Positions 1 to 9,439 of a DNA stretch of 64,000 nt are shown here, in pieces. The stretch is taken from positions 186,001-250,000 of the forward strand of contig CAJXXR010000001.1 in NCBI GenBank assembly GCA_913063375.1, given 5' to 3'. The first letter of the stretch is position 1, and each line of letters begins with the position of its first letter. Both the position numbers and the translations under genes were made by a program. This stretch comes from an uncultured Flavobacteriales bacterium. Lineage in GTDB: Bacteria > Bacteroidota > Bacteroidia > Flavobacteriales > CAJXXR01. The notes beneath the pieces were generated by a model. It did not search any database. It was not told the origin of the DNA and saw nothing but the letters and a program-made list of their open reading frames with translations.

Positions 1-64
1 AAACATAAATTCATAAAGACACCCTGCAACATACTGGCTTAAACACGTAAAAAAAATCTATTTA

Positions 65-1942
65 ATGTATATTGCCTCTTATCAAAAGGCGAAAATCATG
101 CAAGACAGTAAGGTACGATCATATATTAAAGATGTTATCGAAAATATGCCAACGGGCTGGCTGAATCTAACAACCCATCGATTAGATATTTATGATGAAA
201 GATTGGCCAAAGTTCAATTCTTGGAGCAGTTTGAGATCTTATTTAATGACCGTAACCCTGAATCATCATTACTCAATGAATTACCCACCGCCTACGATTA
301 TATTCGATTAGGTCATCCGTTATCTTGTGTTCTGGAATGGGGAATTTCCAAATTGAATAATCTGAACCCACAAAATATAATCAGTTTTTCATCCAAGACA
401 GTGCCAGTTTTGGCCATTCTACGAAAAAACTTATTCGATAATAAAAACACCCAAATCGTCTACACCGATACGGTCCCAGATTTTTTTAATGGGGAGTTAA
501 TAAAAAATATCTACGGTTATCAATTTGACCTAAAGAAAGTTGAGAATGCTGCAGCGGTTCCTGAGTTTAACGGCAGTACCATTTACATAGCACAACAAGA
601 TGATATTTGCAGTTTTAATCTAAACCCAAACATTGACTTTTATATCAATGTACACCCTCAGTTTGGAAGCATTTTATTGGTGAATGGCGAACAAAATGAA
701 CGCTATATCTCAGAAATTCAACATGTCCGAAGAAGAGAGACCATAGCAATGACGCCCATAAATTCTCTAGCGGTTTTAAATAGGTTTGTTGGAAAGTCCT
801 CGAATGACGGTTCCAATAGTAATGTAGCGACGAACAAAACACGCGTATTAGATGCTATTACAGCGGTTACCGGTGCAAATACAAAAGCAGTAGTTGGCTC
901 AAGTGGACTATCTATTCAATATGCCATTGTAATGGGGCTAGTACATCATGCATTAGAAAATCATAAAGGAAAAAAAATCAAATTTATTGTTCCTCCGAAT
1001 TGTTATGGTGGAACAAATGACCAGGCAAGGAGAGTGGCTGCTTGCAATGACCAGATTGAAGTAATGGACTTACCAGTAGATGGTGGCCAAGATATGGTTC
1101 AAAGTATTGATATCGTTTTAGCCAAAATTGCTTCCCAAGATGCTGTTCCTTACATCATCGCTGAAATCCCAACCAACCCTAGAGTTGAAGTGCCAGATCT
1201 AATAAAGTTAAAGACTGTCTTAAGTAAGGACCGGACTACCAATTCCGGTGAAATTGCAATTGCCCCAGTTTTTATATTGGATCAAACATTTTGTCCTAAT
1301 GTACATTTCCTCGGAGAGGAAGATATACTGGCAACTGTTAGGACGATTTCCTATGTTAGTGGGTCGAAGTTTCCAAGTGGTGGGAAATGTACGGCAGGCT
1401 ATTGTACAGCAAATAAAAAGGCTAAAACTTTGATGGATAAAATAGAATTGCACTTAGGTCTTTGTGACAACGAGGCTACCAATCTGCAATATGAAATATT
1501 AGCAAAGCAATTACCGTCCATGAATCAACGGATTCAGGCTGCCTATAAGAACACACGTGAATTTGTAAACTTCATTCAAGCTACTTTACCAGAAGCGAAA
1601 ATCAATTTTGTATCAGAGGAGCTGGCAGAGCAAGGATTCACCCCCTCTGTTTTCTCATTAGATCTTCCTACTAAAGGGAATACAGAAGAAGAAAAAGAAA
1701 TTTATAAGAGAGCGTTAAATCTTAAGTTAATTGATTTAATGATTAATGAAATTCCATCTGAAAGTAAGTACTGTGTGAGTTATGGACAGTTAAAGGGGTG
1801 CTATTGGACCATACCTGCTACATCCACCCAAGGAACAACAAATGAAGGCGACAAGGATTATATCGTCCGTGTAGCACTTTCTCCAAATTTGGATTTTGAG
1901 CTTCATAAAAAAGTCTTTGTAGATTTTGTTGAGCGTATTTGA
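65..1942 (+). CDS. Cys/Met-metabolism PLP-dependent enzyme (cystathionine gamma-synthase/lyase-like), long form
   Basis: This 625-residue protein belongs to the trans-sulfuration family of PLP enzymes, which act on cysteine, homocysteine or methionine derivatives in the cytoplasm. The C-terminal two thirds carry the family signatures: CYGGTND near 313-319, EIPTNP at 367-372 (the ESPxNP element), D406 in LDQTF and SGSKFPSGGK around K435, the likely Schiff-base lysine. It is far longer than the usual 380-400 residues because of about 230 extra N-terminal residues, seen in a Bacteroidota subgroup. The substrate cannot be told from sequence. An alternative start is Met12 at 98. The next gene follows closely and may be co-transcribed. 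Confidence 0.85.
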   Translation: MYIASYQKAKIMQDSKVRSYIKDVIENMPTGWLNLTTHRLDIYDERLAKVQFLEQFEILFNDRNPESSLLNELPTAYDYIRLGHPLSCVLEWGISKLNNLNPQNIISFSSKTVPVLAILRKNLFDNKNTQIVYTDTVPDFFNGELIKNIYGYQFDLKKVENAAAVPEFNGSTIYIAQQDDICSFNLNPNIDFYINVHPQFGSILLVNGEQNERYISEIQHVRRRETIAMTPINSLAVLNRFVGKSSNDGSNSNVATNKTRVLDAITAVTGANTKAVVGSSGLSIQYAIVMGLVHHALENHKGKKIKFIVPPNCYGGTNDQARRVAACNDQIEVMDLPVDGGQDMVQSIDIVLAKIASQDAVPYIIAEIPTNPRVEVPDLIKLKTVLSKDRTTNSGEIAIAPVFILDQTFCPNVHFLGEEDILATVRTISYVSGSKFPSGGKCTAGYCTANKKAKTLMDKIELHLGLCDNEATNLQYEILAKQLPSMNQRIQAAYKNTREFVNFIQATLPEAKINFVSEELAEQGFTPSVFSLDLPTKGNTEEEKEIYKRALNLKLIDLMINEIPSESKYCVSYGQLKGCYWTIPATSTQGTTNEGDKDYIVRVALSPNLDFELHKKVFVDFVERI

Positions 1943-1959
1943 TAGTGGAGGAGGAGATC

Positions 1960-2292
1960 ATGCTTCATATTCAGAAAACATCAAAAGAACGACACATTGA
2001 AATTCAAAAGATGACTAGAATAACAAAGGATATTTATTATCTATTCTTAAAACATGGTAGTGAATTATTGTGGGTGGATGACCCCTTGAGACATGAGCGT
2101 CCGAAAGGGACCACTAAGGAAACGGATAAGATGTTTATAATTCTTGAAAAAATTGATGAAAATCTGCAACTGTTCTATAATGGTCACTATAGTGATAGAA
2201 TGATAAAAGGGTTTGAAGCCGAGATTGAGAAATACAAGTCCAAGCTTACTATAGAAGTCTATGAAATTATGGTTAATAACTATAAAATTTAA
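1960..2292 (+). CDS. Hypothetical protein, 110 aa
   Basis: I do not recognise this family. The ATG at 1960 is chosen because an unusually strong purine-rich ribosome binding site (GGAGGAGGAG, 1947-1956) lies just upstream; an in-frame TTG at 1939 overlapping the previous stop is the alternative. The product is charged, mostly helical in appearance and without signal peptide or membrane segment, so probably cytoplasmic. Its 17-bp distance from the PLP enzyme suggests translational linkage with it. Confidence 0.65.
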   Translation: MLHIQKTSKERHIEIQKMTRITKDIYYLFLKHGSELLWVDDPLRHERPKGTTKETDKMFIILEKIDENLQLFYNGHYSDRMIKGFEAEIEKYKSKLTIEVYEIMVNNYKI

Positions 2293-2374
2293 TTTATTCC
2301 AATTGAATCAATTAAACAGTTCTTTATTTACACCCAGTATAAAACTAGATATCCACATCAAATACCAGCATTAA

Positions 2375-2818
2375 ATGAAGAAGATAGTAGAATATATTTT
2401 TGGTAAAAAATTACATATACGTGATGAGAGAATAGGCTCCTTATCAGCAAGAATTAGATCAAAAGATCCATCAAAAGAATATACATGGTCTAGTGAAACA
2501 ACTATTCTCAATCAAAGTAGAAAAACAGTATTTCTATTAAATGGAAACCACAACGGACCTTTTGAATCTCAACTCAGATTGGCATATAGAATTATTGACG
2601 AGTTTGACAGTATCATAAAACAAACGGACATTGAAATAAGGAAAAAAACTAATGAATTTGGTAATTGGAAAAATGAGCTATATCTCTCTGCCATTATGCC
2701 CAACATTCACCAAACCAATGAATTTGAATTGGTTTTTGATTCAACAAATAGTGAAAGCACAAGAAATATTGGAATGATTTGGGCAGATGGAACAATTAAA
2801 GAGATTGGCTGGCAATAA
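2375..2818 (+). CDS. Hypothetical protein, 147 aa
   Basis: Soluble protein with no signal peptide. The C-terminal half (about 100-147) has a beta-rich pattern ending in an IGMIWADGTIKEIGW-type segment that recalls small domains of polymorphic-toxin immunity-like proteins, but I cannot assign a family. It stands alone between two non-coding stretches and is probably its own transcription unit. Confidence 0.6.
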   Translation: MKKIVEYIFGKKLHIRDERIGSLSARIRSKDPSKEYTWSSETTILNQSRKTVFLLNGNHNGPFESQLRLAYRIIDEFDSIIKQTDIEIRKKTNEFGNWKNELYLSAIMPNIHQTNEFELVFDSTNSESTRNIGMIWADGTIKEIGWQ

Positions 2819-3002
2819 AAATTGATAGCCATAATTTGGATTAATCTTCATTATACTCTCGCAATCTCACTCAACTGGGGCACTACGTCCAACTATAATA
2901 ACATCCACAACACCCTTTCTTTCTCATGTCAGTAAGGATATAGGAAACAGCTGAACTGCAAGAAATATACACCTTTATATATTAAGACCTGGCTAGCATA
3001 AA

Positions 3003-3737
3003 ATGAATAAAATCCTAACAATAATTTTGGTATTCTTTGGAACAATTGCTTTCGGACAGCATGTAGAAATTGACACTTTCCAGCTAAGGTCAAATCATTC
3101 ATTTACGGACCTTAAGGCCGATAAAATGATTTTTCCAATCATACAGACAGGCCATGAAAAAATTGATTCAATAATCAACCATGATCTGAAAGACAAATTC
3201 ACCTCAAAGGAATACCCAAATGAAAATTTGGATTCTACTTTAACAAAATGGGCCGGTGATCAGGTTAGCTATCTTGACTTTGAAGTATCCTACAATGCAA
3301 ACGGGATTTTATCTTTGAACATTAGTACTGAAGGCTGTGGAGCCTACTGTACACATTGGACGAAATATTTTAACTACTCTATAGAAACCGGAGAAACGTT
3401 AAATATTTCTGAAATAATTGATACGACAGGAGCATTTAGAACAAAGGTCTATACAGACAAAGAAACACAGTACGGTCAGCAGAAAAAAGAATTAAAAGAA
3501 CTACTAAACGATCCAGCATCCGGACTGGATGAATCAACCTATGAATGGGCATTGGAATATTATCAAAATTGTGAATCCTCATTTGACCTTGAAACTTTTG
3601 CAATTTACCCAGACCGTTTGGAAATAATTGAAAGGTGTAATCCACCCAATGCCATTAAATACCTAACACCAATTATTACATTAAAGTACATTCATGCTGA
3701 ATATGAAGAATATTTGAAAATTAAAACCAAACCATAA
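3003..3737 (+). CDS. Secreted DUF3298/DUF4163-like protein
   Basis: A 244-residue exported protein. Residues 1-18 form a signal peptide ending in AFG|Q. The rest fits the DUF4163/DUF3298 layout seen in periplasmic anti-sigma (RsiV) and PdaC-type proteins: an N-terminal part with LTKWAGDQVSYLDFEVSYN, a central NGILSLNISTEG segment, then a TGETLNISEIID turn and a C-terminal all-beta part. A CGAYC pair at about 112-116 could form a disulphide. The binding role of the family is not well defined; the domain call is by pattern only. Confidence 0.6.
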   Translation: MNKILTIILVFFGTIAFGQHVEIDTFQLRSNHSFTDLKADKMIFPIIQTGHEKIDSIINHDLKDKFTSKEYPNENLDSTLTKWAGDQVSYLDFEVSYNANGILSLNISTEGCGAYCTHWTKYFNYSIETGETLNISEIIDTTGAFRTKVYTDKETQYGQQKKELKELLNDPASGLDESTYEWALEYYQNCESSFDLETFAIYPDRLEIIERCNPPNAIKYLTPIITLKYIHAEYEEYLKIKTKP

Positions 3738-4079
3738 AATCATCAAAGCATATAGGCTTCCTGATACGTTGCTTACCAAACCGTAAGTACACACTAAGAA
3801 TCATTAATCCATTATCCCAGAGACACTCAACAAGGATTCTATGAGAAACTACTGTACATTTAAATCCTCCTAGCTAAGTAAATAACCGATCCTAAAGATT
3901 GTAATTATAGCAGTCTAAAAATTGCTGAAGGCTATGATTCTGAGCTGAATTTGGCAATTTCGTAGGAAGGTTAAGGATCTTTTTATAATTTTATACTAAA
4001 TATACCATCTGTTGCAAACTTGTGACAGCTAGGGAATGAAGATAAAACAGGAAATTAAAACCGCTTAAAAGATAACATC
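3738..4079. other. Intergenic stretch without recognisable gene
   Basis: About 340 bases between the DUF3298-like gene and a 34-codon basic ORF. All frames are interrupted. The last 60 bases must hold the leader of the small ORF; I see no convincing TAnnTTTG box or hairpin. Confidence 0.5.
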
Positions 4080-4184
4080 ATGGGAAAAGGTCAAGACGCA
4101 AAAAAAACTGTAAGAAAAGAGGCTGCTAAAACTCCAAAAGAGAAAAAAGCAGAAAAGAGACTAAAGAAAGCTAAGAAACATTAG
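4080..4184 (+). CDS. Small lysine-rich basic protein, 34 aa
   Basis: A short ORF beginning MGKGQDAKKT and ending in a KKAKKH-rich tail. About 40 percent of residues are Lys or Arg, with alanines giving a likely basic helix, so nucleic-acid or ribosome association is plausible. Similar tiny MGKG-starting lysine-rich proteins occur widely in Bacteroidota; this one differs from ribosomal protein THX. The strong terminator about 70 bases downstream supports a real short transcript. Confidence 0.6.
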   Translation: MGKGQDAKKTVRKEAAKTPKEKKAEKRLKKAKKH

Positions 4185-4252
4185 TAGTCTTCCTATCGCA
4201 CCTCAGAGTCCTCATTGAGTGACTCTTAGTGACACATAACATATTTAACATT

Positions 4253-4299
4253 ATACCACTAGCCACCAGTTTATAATTGGTGGCTAGTGGTATTTTATT
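4253..4299 (+). terminator. Rho-independent terminator
   Basis: A perfect 16-bp inverted repeat: the left arm at 4253-4268 starts ATACCACTAGCC and the right arm is 4278-4293, with a 9-base loop, followed by TTTATT. It closes the transcript of the small basic protein. Confidence 0.85.
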
Positions 4300-4361
4300 A
4301 CCCCTTTGGGGCACTCCACCAAGACTCTAAAGGACACTATAAATTTCCCTTATAGTATTAA

Positions 4362-4454
4362 ATGAAAGCTGAAGAACTCGCTGAATTAATGAATGGAAAT
4401 TATCCTCTCACTATAGGGAATAGGTGCAGAAGTGTAGTGAAAAGGGAGTACTAA
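4362..4454 (+). CDS. Short ORF, 30 aa, possible gene remnant
   Basis: ATG-initiated frame starting MKAEELAELMNGNYP and ending REY*. The composition looks protein-like rather than random, but I recognise no family. It could be the truncated N-terminus of a larger lost gene or a true short protein. It lies between the strong terminator and the lysozyme gene. Confidence 0.3.
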   Translation: MKAEELAELMNGNYPLTIGNRCRSVVKREY

Positions 4455-4484
4455 ATATTAGAATGTATACTAATTAAGATAATT

Positions 4485-5240
4485 ATGAAAATCCAATTTT
4501 CAATATTGATGCTAATAGGAGTTATAATCTTTAATTCCTGTCAGTCAAAAAAAGAAAAAACGAACAACAATACGATTTCTGTCATTCAGCAACCGTCCAA
4601 ATCATTTGTGTATGGGATTGATATATCTCACTATCAGAATAATGAAATAGATTCAATTATAAAATATAATGACAGCCTGGATTATATTATTTGTAAAGCA
4701 ACGGAGGGAGTCACTTACACCGACCCAAAATTCTTGCAGAACTGGAAAATGATAAAGGAAAATAAATTTTTACGAGGAGCTTATCACTTTTATAGAACTG
4801 CCGATGATCCTTTGACACAGGCAACCTTTTTTCTAGACGCTATTTCCGATATAGAAAGTACCGATATTCCACCAATAATTGATTTTGAAGAAGGTGGAAT
4901 TGATAAAACACAATCAGTGGATACGATACAATCCACACTACAAATTTTTCTAAATGAAATTGAGGGTAAATCAAAAAGTAAACCCATAATTTATACGGAT
5001 CTTACTACCGCAAATAAATACCTAAATAAGGCAGTTTTTTCTGATTACCCATTATGGATTGCAAATTACAATGGAAAAGAATCTCCTGATATACCTGAAA
5101 CATGGAAAAACAAAGGATGGTTGATTTGGCAAAGATATAGCACCTACCCAATTAACGGTGTAAGCAATGATTTTGATATTTTTAATGGAAGCCTAGTGGA
5201 GCTTAAAGCGTTTATAAAAAATAGTTCTAGTAAAAAATAA
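4485..5240 (+). CDS. GH25-family lysozyme lipoprotein
   Basis: A peptidoglycan muramidase of glycoside hydrolase family 25. The N-terminus is a lipoprotein signal with lipobox FNSC, so Cys19 should be lipidated. The GH25 domain spans about 41-245: YGIDISHYQ (D46), CKATEG at about 70-75, GAYHFYR at 98-104 and the catalytic DFEE at D133/E135, with a late WIANYN segment. All acidic active-site residues are present, so it should be active on cell-wall glycan in the periplasm or outer leaflet. It is a single-gene unit. Confidence 0.88.
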   Translation: MKIQFSILMLIGVIIFNSCQSKKEKTNNNTISVIQQPSKSFVYGIDISHYQNNEIDSIIKYNDSLDYIICKATEGVTYTDPKFLQNWKMIKENKFLRGAYHFYRTADDPLTQATFFLDAISDIESTDIPPIIDFEEGGIDKTQSVDTIQSTLQIFLNEIEGKSKSKPIIYTDLTTANKYLNKAVFSDYPLWIANYNGKESPDIPETWKNKGWLIWQRYSTYPINGVSNDFDIFNGSLVELKAFIKNSSSKK

Positions 5241-5289
5241 GCCCAGTTCTCCCACTAGATTACAATTTCATATCGATTCTAAAAAATAG

Positions 5290-5425
5290 GGAATTCCACC
5301 CAGTATCCGTGTTGAGTACGCTGATGGGGACTAATTTAATACCAATAAAATAGAAACAATAGATGAATTGATTAATCAATTTGAAATTTCAATAAAGAAA
5401 CTAGAAGATAACAAATGATATTTTT
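5290..5425 (+). repeat. 136-bp direct repeat, copy 1 (with decayed 3' coding end)
   Basis: Aligns almost base for base with 8896-9029. Shared landmarks are a CAGTATCCG...GTTGAG block with GC-rich flanks able to pair, then GATGAATTGATTAATCAATT and an in-frame run coding DELINQFEISIKK ending in TGA. The reading frame is closed by stops just upstream, so the repeat seems to carry the 3' end of a lost gene. The last 10 bases also belong to a 25-bp motif repeated at 9977. Confidence 0.85.
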
Positions 5426-5519
5426 ATAGATTTATACTGCTTAATCAGAATTTCAAGCTGTTGACCCCGGAAGATTTAGTAACAAACGACTGCCAATGGT
5501 TAAAAAAAGAATTTATATA

Positions 5520-5696
5520 ATGTCAAAAAGCATTCATACAACGTATAAGGATTTAAGGGGGAAAACTAAAATTGAACTTGAGGATATGTCGAATGACCCG
5601 GACTCAATTCTTCATCAGTTAGCAATTAAAAGTGACCTTAAGAAAAATGTTAAGAAAGAAAGGAAATTAAAAAATAAAGAAATAGACATGGATTAA
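5520..5696 (+). CDS. Small conserved hypothetical protein, 58 aa
   Basis: Starts MSKSIHTTYKDLRGKTK and ends in a Lys/Arg/Glu-rich helix. The pattern resembles a small family of Bacteroidota proteins of unknown role (MSKSIH-starting). ATG at 5520 is preferred over an upstream in-frame ATG at 5496 because homologous proteins, as I recall them, begin with this motif. No signal peptide; probably cytoplasmic. Confidence 0.6.
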   Translation: MSKSIHTTYKDLRGKTKIELEDMSNDPDSILHQLAIKSDLKKNVKKERKLKNKEIDMD

Positions 5697-5746
5697 ATTC
5701 CTATACTACCATTCCTATGGAATAGGTTTATAACACATCCATAATT

Positions 5747-6430
5747 ATGAAAATAAAAACCATCATTACCCTTTTCATTTCAATAATGCTTACCTGTGGT
5801 TTCAGCTATGCGCAAGGTACGCTTCAAGTGACCATGCGAGATTGTAGGGTTGATGGTGATCAATGGCATGTGGACCCTTTTAAGTTATTTAGAAACGATA
5901 GCTTAATTATGACTTTAGACCCTCAATACATCCGGAAAAAGACAATAGGGGACTTGCCATTTGGGAAATATGAAATTCAGTATACTACCGTATTTGAAAG
6001 AACAGAAAGTATACAAATTGAGATACATGAAAATAGAGATTATCCTATTGAATTATGCCCTCATTACTTTGACCATGCAGCAGACTCCTACATTCCTATT
6101 ATTGATCAATTGGCTAATAGGGATAGCTATTCTATCGAAGTTTCCATGGATGGTTGTTTCAATAGCACCATTGAAACATATACCATCCGCAGAAAAAGAA
6201 ACAAATATTATATCCTTTTTAAAGGGAAAGAAAAGCTTCTAGCATTACATGAGATTGAAGCAATCAGGCATTTCGAAATAGAACTAAATCACATGGAATC
6301 TGAAGGGTGTAGCTCCATTGATACTTATATCATTAAATACAAGAAAAAGGAAATTAAAATTACGGACGGAAGTTGCCTGTGGGGAGGTGATTCCATTTTA
6401 AAGGAAAAACTGAATTTATCGGTAGAGTAA
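5747..6430 (+). CDS. Secreted protein of unknown function, 227 aa
   Basis: A clear signal peptide (1-22, ending SYA|Q) precedes a beta-rich region (about 23-95) with a GDLPFGKYEIQYTT segment like a carboxypeptidase-regulatory or prealbumin-type fold, then a second domain with several cysteines. No catalytic motif is visible. Likely periplasmic or surface exposed. Confidence 0.65.
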   Translation: MKIKTIITLFISIMLTCGFSYAQGTLQVTMRDCRVDGDQWHVDPFKLFRNDSLIMTLDPQYIRKKTIGDLPFGKYEIQYTTVFERTESIQIEIHENRDYPIELCPHYFDHAADSYIPIIDQLANRDSYSIEVSMDGCFNSTIETYTIRRKRNKYYILFKGKEKLLALHEIEAIRHFEIELNHMESEGCSSIDTYIIKYKKKEIKITDGSCLWGGDSILKEKLNLSVE

Positions 6431-6505
6431 AAACTATAATTAGTGGGGAGGTTTGCTGTTAGGATTTTGTATTTTTAGATTTATATTTTAGTTAGATACT
6501 ACCGA

Positions 6506-6895
6506 ATGAAGAAAATTATTTTAATTCTATTTATATCTATTATTGGATCCATAGGGTTCCTAATCTTAAATAAACACTACAATCTAACGGACTATGATAT
6601 TACTCTTTTCAGTGGTCAAAAGGAACAAGTAAGGGTTGACTTTGTGAATAAATCTGATGAAAATATTCAGTCCATTACAATTTTTTCCAGTTCAGGTAAA
6701 ATTGAAAACATCAAAGTTGGAGAAAGCAGATCCATCACATTTAAACATTCGGGAGAAGGTACTTATCAATTTGTAGTTAATTTTGATTCAGGTAAGCAAA
6801 TAAAAGAGGGTGAAAGATATATTGAAGCAGGATATTTCGTAACCGAATACATCTACAATAATGACGTGAAAACGGATTATAACCACTACAAATAA
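6506..6895 (+). CDS. Membrane-anchored hypothetical protein, 129 aa
   Basis: One N-terminal hydrophobic segment (4-21) anchors or exports a beta-rich soluble domain. No family recognised. Its stop TAA shares one base with the ATG of the next gene, so the two are translationally coupled and probably act together at the inner membrane. Confidence 0.6.
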   Translation: MKKIILILFISIIGSIGFLILNKHYNLTDYDITLFSGQKEQVRVDFVNKSDENIQSITIFSSSGKIENIKVGESRSITFKHSGEGTYQFVVNFDSGKQIKEGERYIEAGYFVTEYIYNNDVKTDYNHYK

Positions 6896-7440
6896 TGGGT
6901 TTTTTAAATAAAAACACGCAATTAACCTTGGTTATATTCGGTCTTCTAGGACCAATAATTATATTATTGGGTCATTTGATATTTAATCTATTCGGATTGT
7001 TGTCAACAGTGCTATTTTGCCTTGGTTGGTTGTCCGTAACTCTTATGACTGCGTATTATATTTTAATTATTCTCGGTAGGATTATTCCTAAAATAGAAAA
7101 ATCCTTACGACTTAAAGGTATTGTAATTGTTACTATATTTAGTTTTGCTACAGGTATTGGAGTATCCTATTTTGTACATGCGAAAACGTCAAATTATTTT
7201 ATTTCAAAATTAGAAAAAGAAGGAATATTAATAGAAGGGAGAATTGTCGATGAAGCATATTGGAACGGACATATGATTCAAGGAGGATGGGATTATGAAT
7301 ACTTTGTAAATGATGTTTCATATACTGGTACAGTATCAGAAGTAGATAGATTTAGTTTAGGAAGTAGGATACAAGTAAAGTGTTTAAAAAATTGGCCTTG
7401 GATAAGAAGAATATACATCAATAATGGTAATGGTTTATAG
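6895..7440 (+). CDS. Membrane protein with DUF3592-like C-terminal domain
   Basis: Three hydrophobic segments (about 10-32, 36-60 and 75-95) are followed by a soluble part of about 80 residues with GRIVDEAYW...GGWDYEYFVNDVSYTGTVS, which fits the pattern of DUF3592-type domains. Function unknown. It overlaps the preceding gene by one base and the pair forms an operon. Confidence 0.6.
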   Translation: MGFLNKNTQLTLVIFGLLGPIIILLGHLIFNLFGLLSTVLFCLGWLSVTLMTAYYILIILGRIIPKIEKSLRLKGIVIVTIFSFATGIGVSYFVHAKTSNYFISKLEKEGILIEGRIVDEAYWNGHMIQGGWDYEYFVNDVSYTGTVSEVDRFSLGSRIQVKCLKNWPWIRRIYINNGNGL

Positions 7441-7739
7441 TGCTTTCGGTTCCTTTACTTAGGGTAGTTTACAAAACACCTTCTATACACCAGTATTAGT
7501 AATTAACTTTGGTAAATCAGAAATTTAATTTAGTAGACTAACAAGTAATGTTTTTATATATTTATAATGGTTGAATCAAATTTCAAACAGGTGGTAGCAG
7601 TGACTAATCTATCCTTACTGTTTGACAGAAACAATAAAATAATGTGTTGAGTATAAGGGGTCTTTAAGAAATTTGTATTTTTAATCTCAAACCAGACATA
7701 TACGAACTGGCCTTACATATTAACTTTAATAATTTAATA
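7441..7739. other. Intergenic stretch, promoter-like only
   Basis: No ORF of interest. A segment at about 7550-7590 (TTTTTATATATTTATAATGGTTG) and one at 7670-7690 (AAATTTGTATTTTTAA) resemble the promoter-like elements found before other genes in this region and probably serve the LamG/T9SS gene. Confidence 0.4.
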
Positions 7740-8894
7740 ATGAAAAAAATACTATTAATATCTACCCTCATTTTAATTGGGTTTTCTAACATTATGGCTC
7801 AAATTCCTACAGATAATCTAGAAGCAAATTATCCTTTTAACGGAAATGCCAATGACGCATCTGGAAACGGAAATAATGCTACCGTTTATGGAGCGAGCCT
7901 CACAGACGACCGTTTTGGTAATCCAAATTCAGCCTATGAGTTTGACGGTAATAACGATTATATCAATACTTTTACTCCGTTTGACCTTGTCAATAGAACA
8001 GTTTCATTTTGGGCAAAGCCAACTGTGATCAATGGAACAGGATTCAATTCCTGCGGTGCTGTTTGGCAAGATTATACTAGTCACAATTATGGGGTTATAC
8101 TAGCAGATTTTCGCGATGGTATTTTACAACTTAACGCTGGGGGAAATACTCCCTATTTTGATTCTACAATAACAGCCAATACTTGGATACATGTATCCTT
8201 GGTAAGAGGGACAGACAGTACTAAATATTATCTCAATGGTGCTTTAGTTGGAGAAGGTTTATCGGGAAATTTGATTAGCAACACATCTCCATCCCAAAAT
8301 TTATTGATAGGAACGGATAGAACTAAAAATCGTCGATTCTTTGATGGCATCATTGATGACATTAGAGTGTATAGTGATGTTTTAACAGATTGTGAAATAT
8401 GGTCATTGTATAATGAAGAAACGGATATTTTTGACATAGCGGTTTCCCAAACTGATACAGTGCTTATGGCAAATGATATGATCGCAACGTATCAATGGAT
8501 GGATTGTAGCGCTGACTCAATTATTGCAGGTGAGACAAACCAAACATTTATAGCTACCGAAAATGGTAGTTATGCAGTAATTCTAAATAATGGAATTTGT
8601 ACGGATACCTCAGACTGTTACACAGTGATGAATATTGGTATCACTGAAAATGATTTTTCAAATAAACTTATTTTATATCCAAATCCTACGGATGGTGATT
8701 TCTCTATAGACCTAGGTAAGCAATACCAAACTATATCTATTACAATAACCGATCTACAAGGTAAACTACTCTTTTCAAAAAGATATAAAGAACGTAGAAT
8801 CTTAGACTTAAAATTAGAACAAACAGCAGGGATTTATTTATTAACTATAGAATCAGGAGATAATAAAAAAGTTGTTCGACTTGTAAAAAAATAA
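7740..8894 (+). CDS. LamG-domain surface protein with T9SS sorting tail
   Basis: A 384-residue secreted protein: signal peptide 1-20 (IMA|Q), then a LamG/concanavalin-like jelly-roll domain at about 27-225 (YPFNGNANDASGNGNNATVYGA opening, FDGNNDYI, and IDDIRVYSDVLTDCEI closing), an Ig-like spacer, and a type A T9SS C-terminal domain from about 303 (LILYPNPTDGDF ... GIYLLTIES ... VVRLVKK). It should cross the outer membrane by type IX secretion and bind carbohydrate or stay attached to the surface. Confidence 0.9.
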   Translation: MKKILLISTLILIGFSNIMAQIPTDNLEANYPFNGNANDASGNGNNATVYGASLTDDRFGNPNSAYEFDGNNDYINTFTPFDLVNRTVSFWAKPTVINGTGFNSCGAVWQDYTSHNYGVILADFRDGILQLNAGGNTPYFDSTITANTWIHVSLVRGTDSTKYYLNGALVGEGLSGNLISNTSPSQNLLIGTDRTKNRRFFDGIIDDIRVYSDVLTDCEIWSLYNEETDIFDIAVSQTDTVLMANDMIATYQWMDCSADSIIAGETNQTFIATENGSYAVILNNGICTDTSDCYTVMNIGITENDFSNKLILYPNPTDGDFSIDLGKQYQTISITITDLQGKLLFSKRYKERRILDLKLEQTAGIYLLTIESGDNKKVVRLVKK

Positions 8895-8895
8895 T

Positions 8896-9029
8896 GGATT
8901 CCCCTCAGTATCCGCATTGAGTTTCGCTAAGGGGAACTAATTTGATACTGATAAAATAGAGCAATGGATGAATTGATTAATCAATTTGAAATATCAATAA
9001 AGAAACAAGAAAATATCAAATGATATTTT
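8896..9029 (+). repeat. 136-bp direct repeat, copy 2
   Basis: Second copy of the element at 5290. Here the GC-rich ends pair as CCCCTCAG with CTAAGGGG with one mismatch, and the coding run can begin with ATG (MDELINQF...), ending at TGA. The two copies flank a 3.5-kb block of five genes in direct orientation. Confidence 0.85.
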
Positions 9030-9106
9030 CTTGTTTTAGATTGTTTGAATCAGCTTTGCAACAATCGCGAAGTGAATAAATTTCAAAAGCATCAATAAAC
9101 AAGCAC

Positions 9107-9439
9107 ATGACAAAAAAATTCATTCAAACGAACAAATCAATGAATGGACCAGGCGTTAAGAAGGAATTTCTAATTCCGGATATCTATGGGGATTCAAAGT
9201 GTTTTATTGGCATTGATACGAACAATAGGTATGAGTTTGGCTTAATTGTATACACAGGTGCAGAATTGGATGAAGAGATTGTTTTAGCACGTGCAATTGA
9301 AAAAAAGTCAATTGGTTTTTTCCAAAGAAAGAACGCTAAAAAGAGACTAAAGATTTATTTAGCCGAAATTAAATCACTAAAAATAGACGACACCGTACGC
9401 TTGAGTGAATCAATAGGTCTTGAAAAAGTAAAAAAATGA
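9107..9439 (+). CDS. Hypothetical protein, 110 aa
   Basis: Soluble protein without signal. The C-terminal third is very basic (FFQRKNAKKRLK). No family recognised. Its last codons overlap the next gene by four bases (ATGA), which indicates translational coupling. Confidence 0.55.
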   Translation: MTKKFIQTNKSMNGPGVKKEFLIPDIYGDSKCFIGIDTNNRYEFGLIVYTGAELDEEIVLARAIEKKSIGFFQRKNAKKRLKIYLAEIKSLKIDDTVRLSESIGLEKVKK

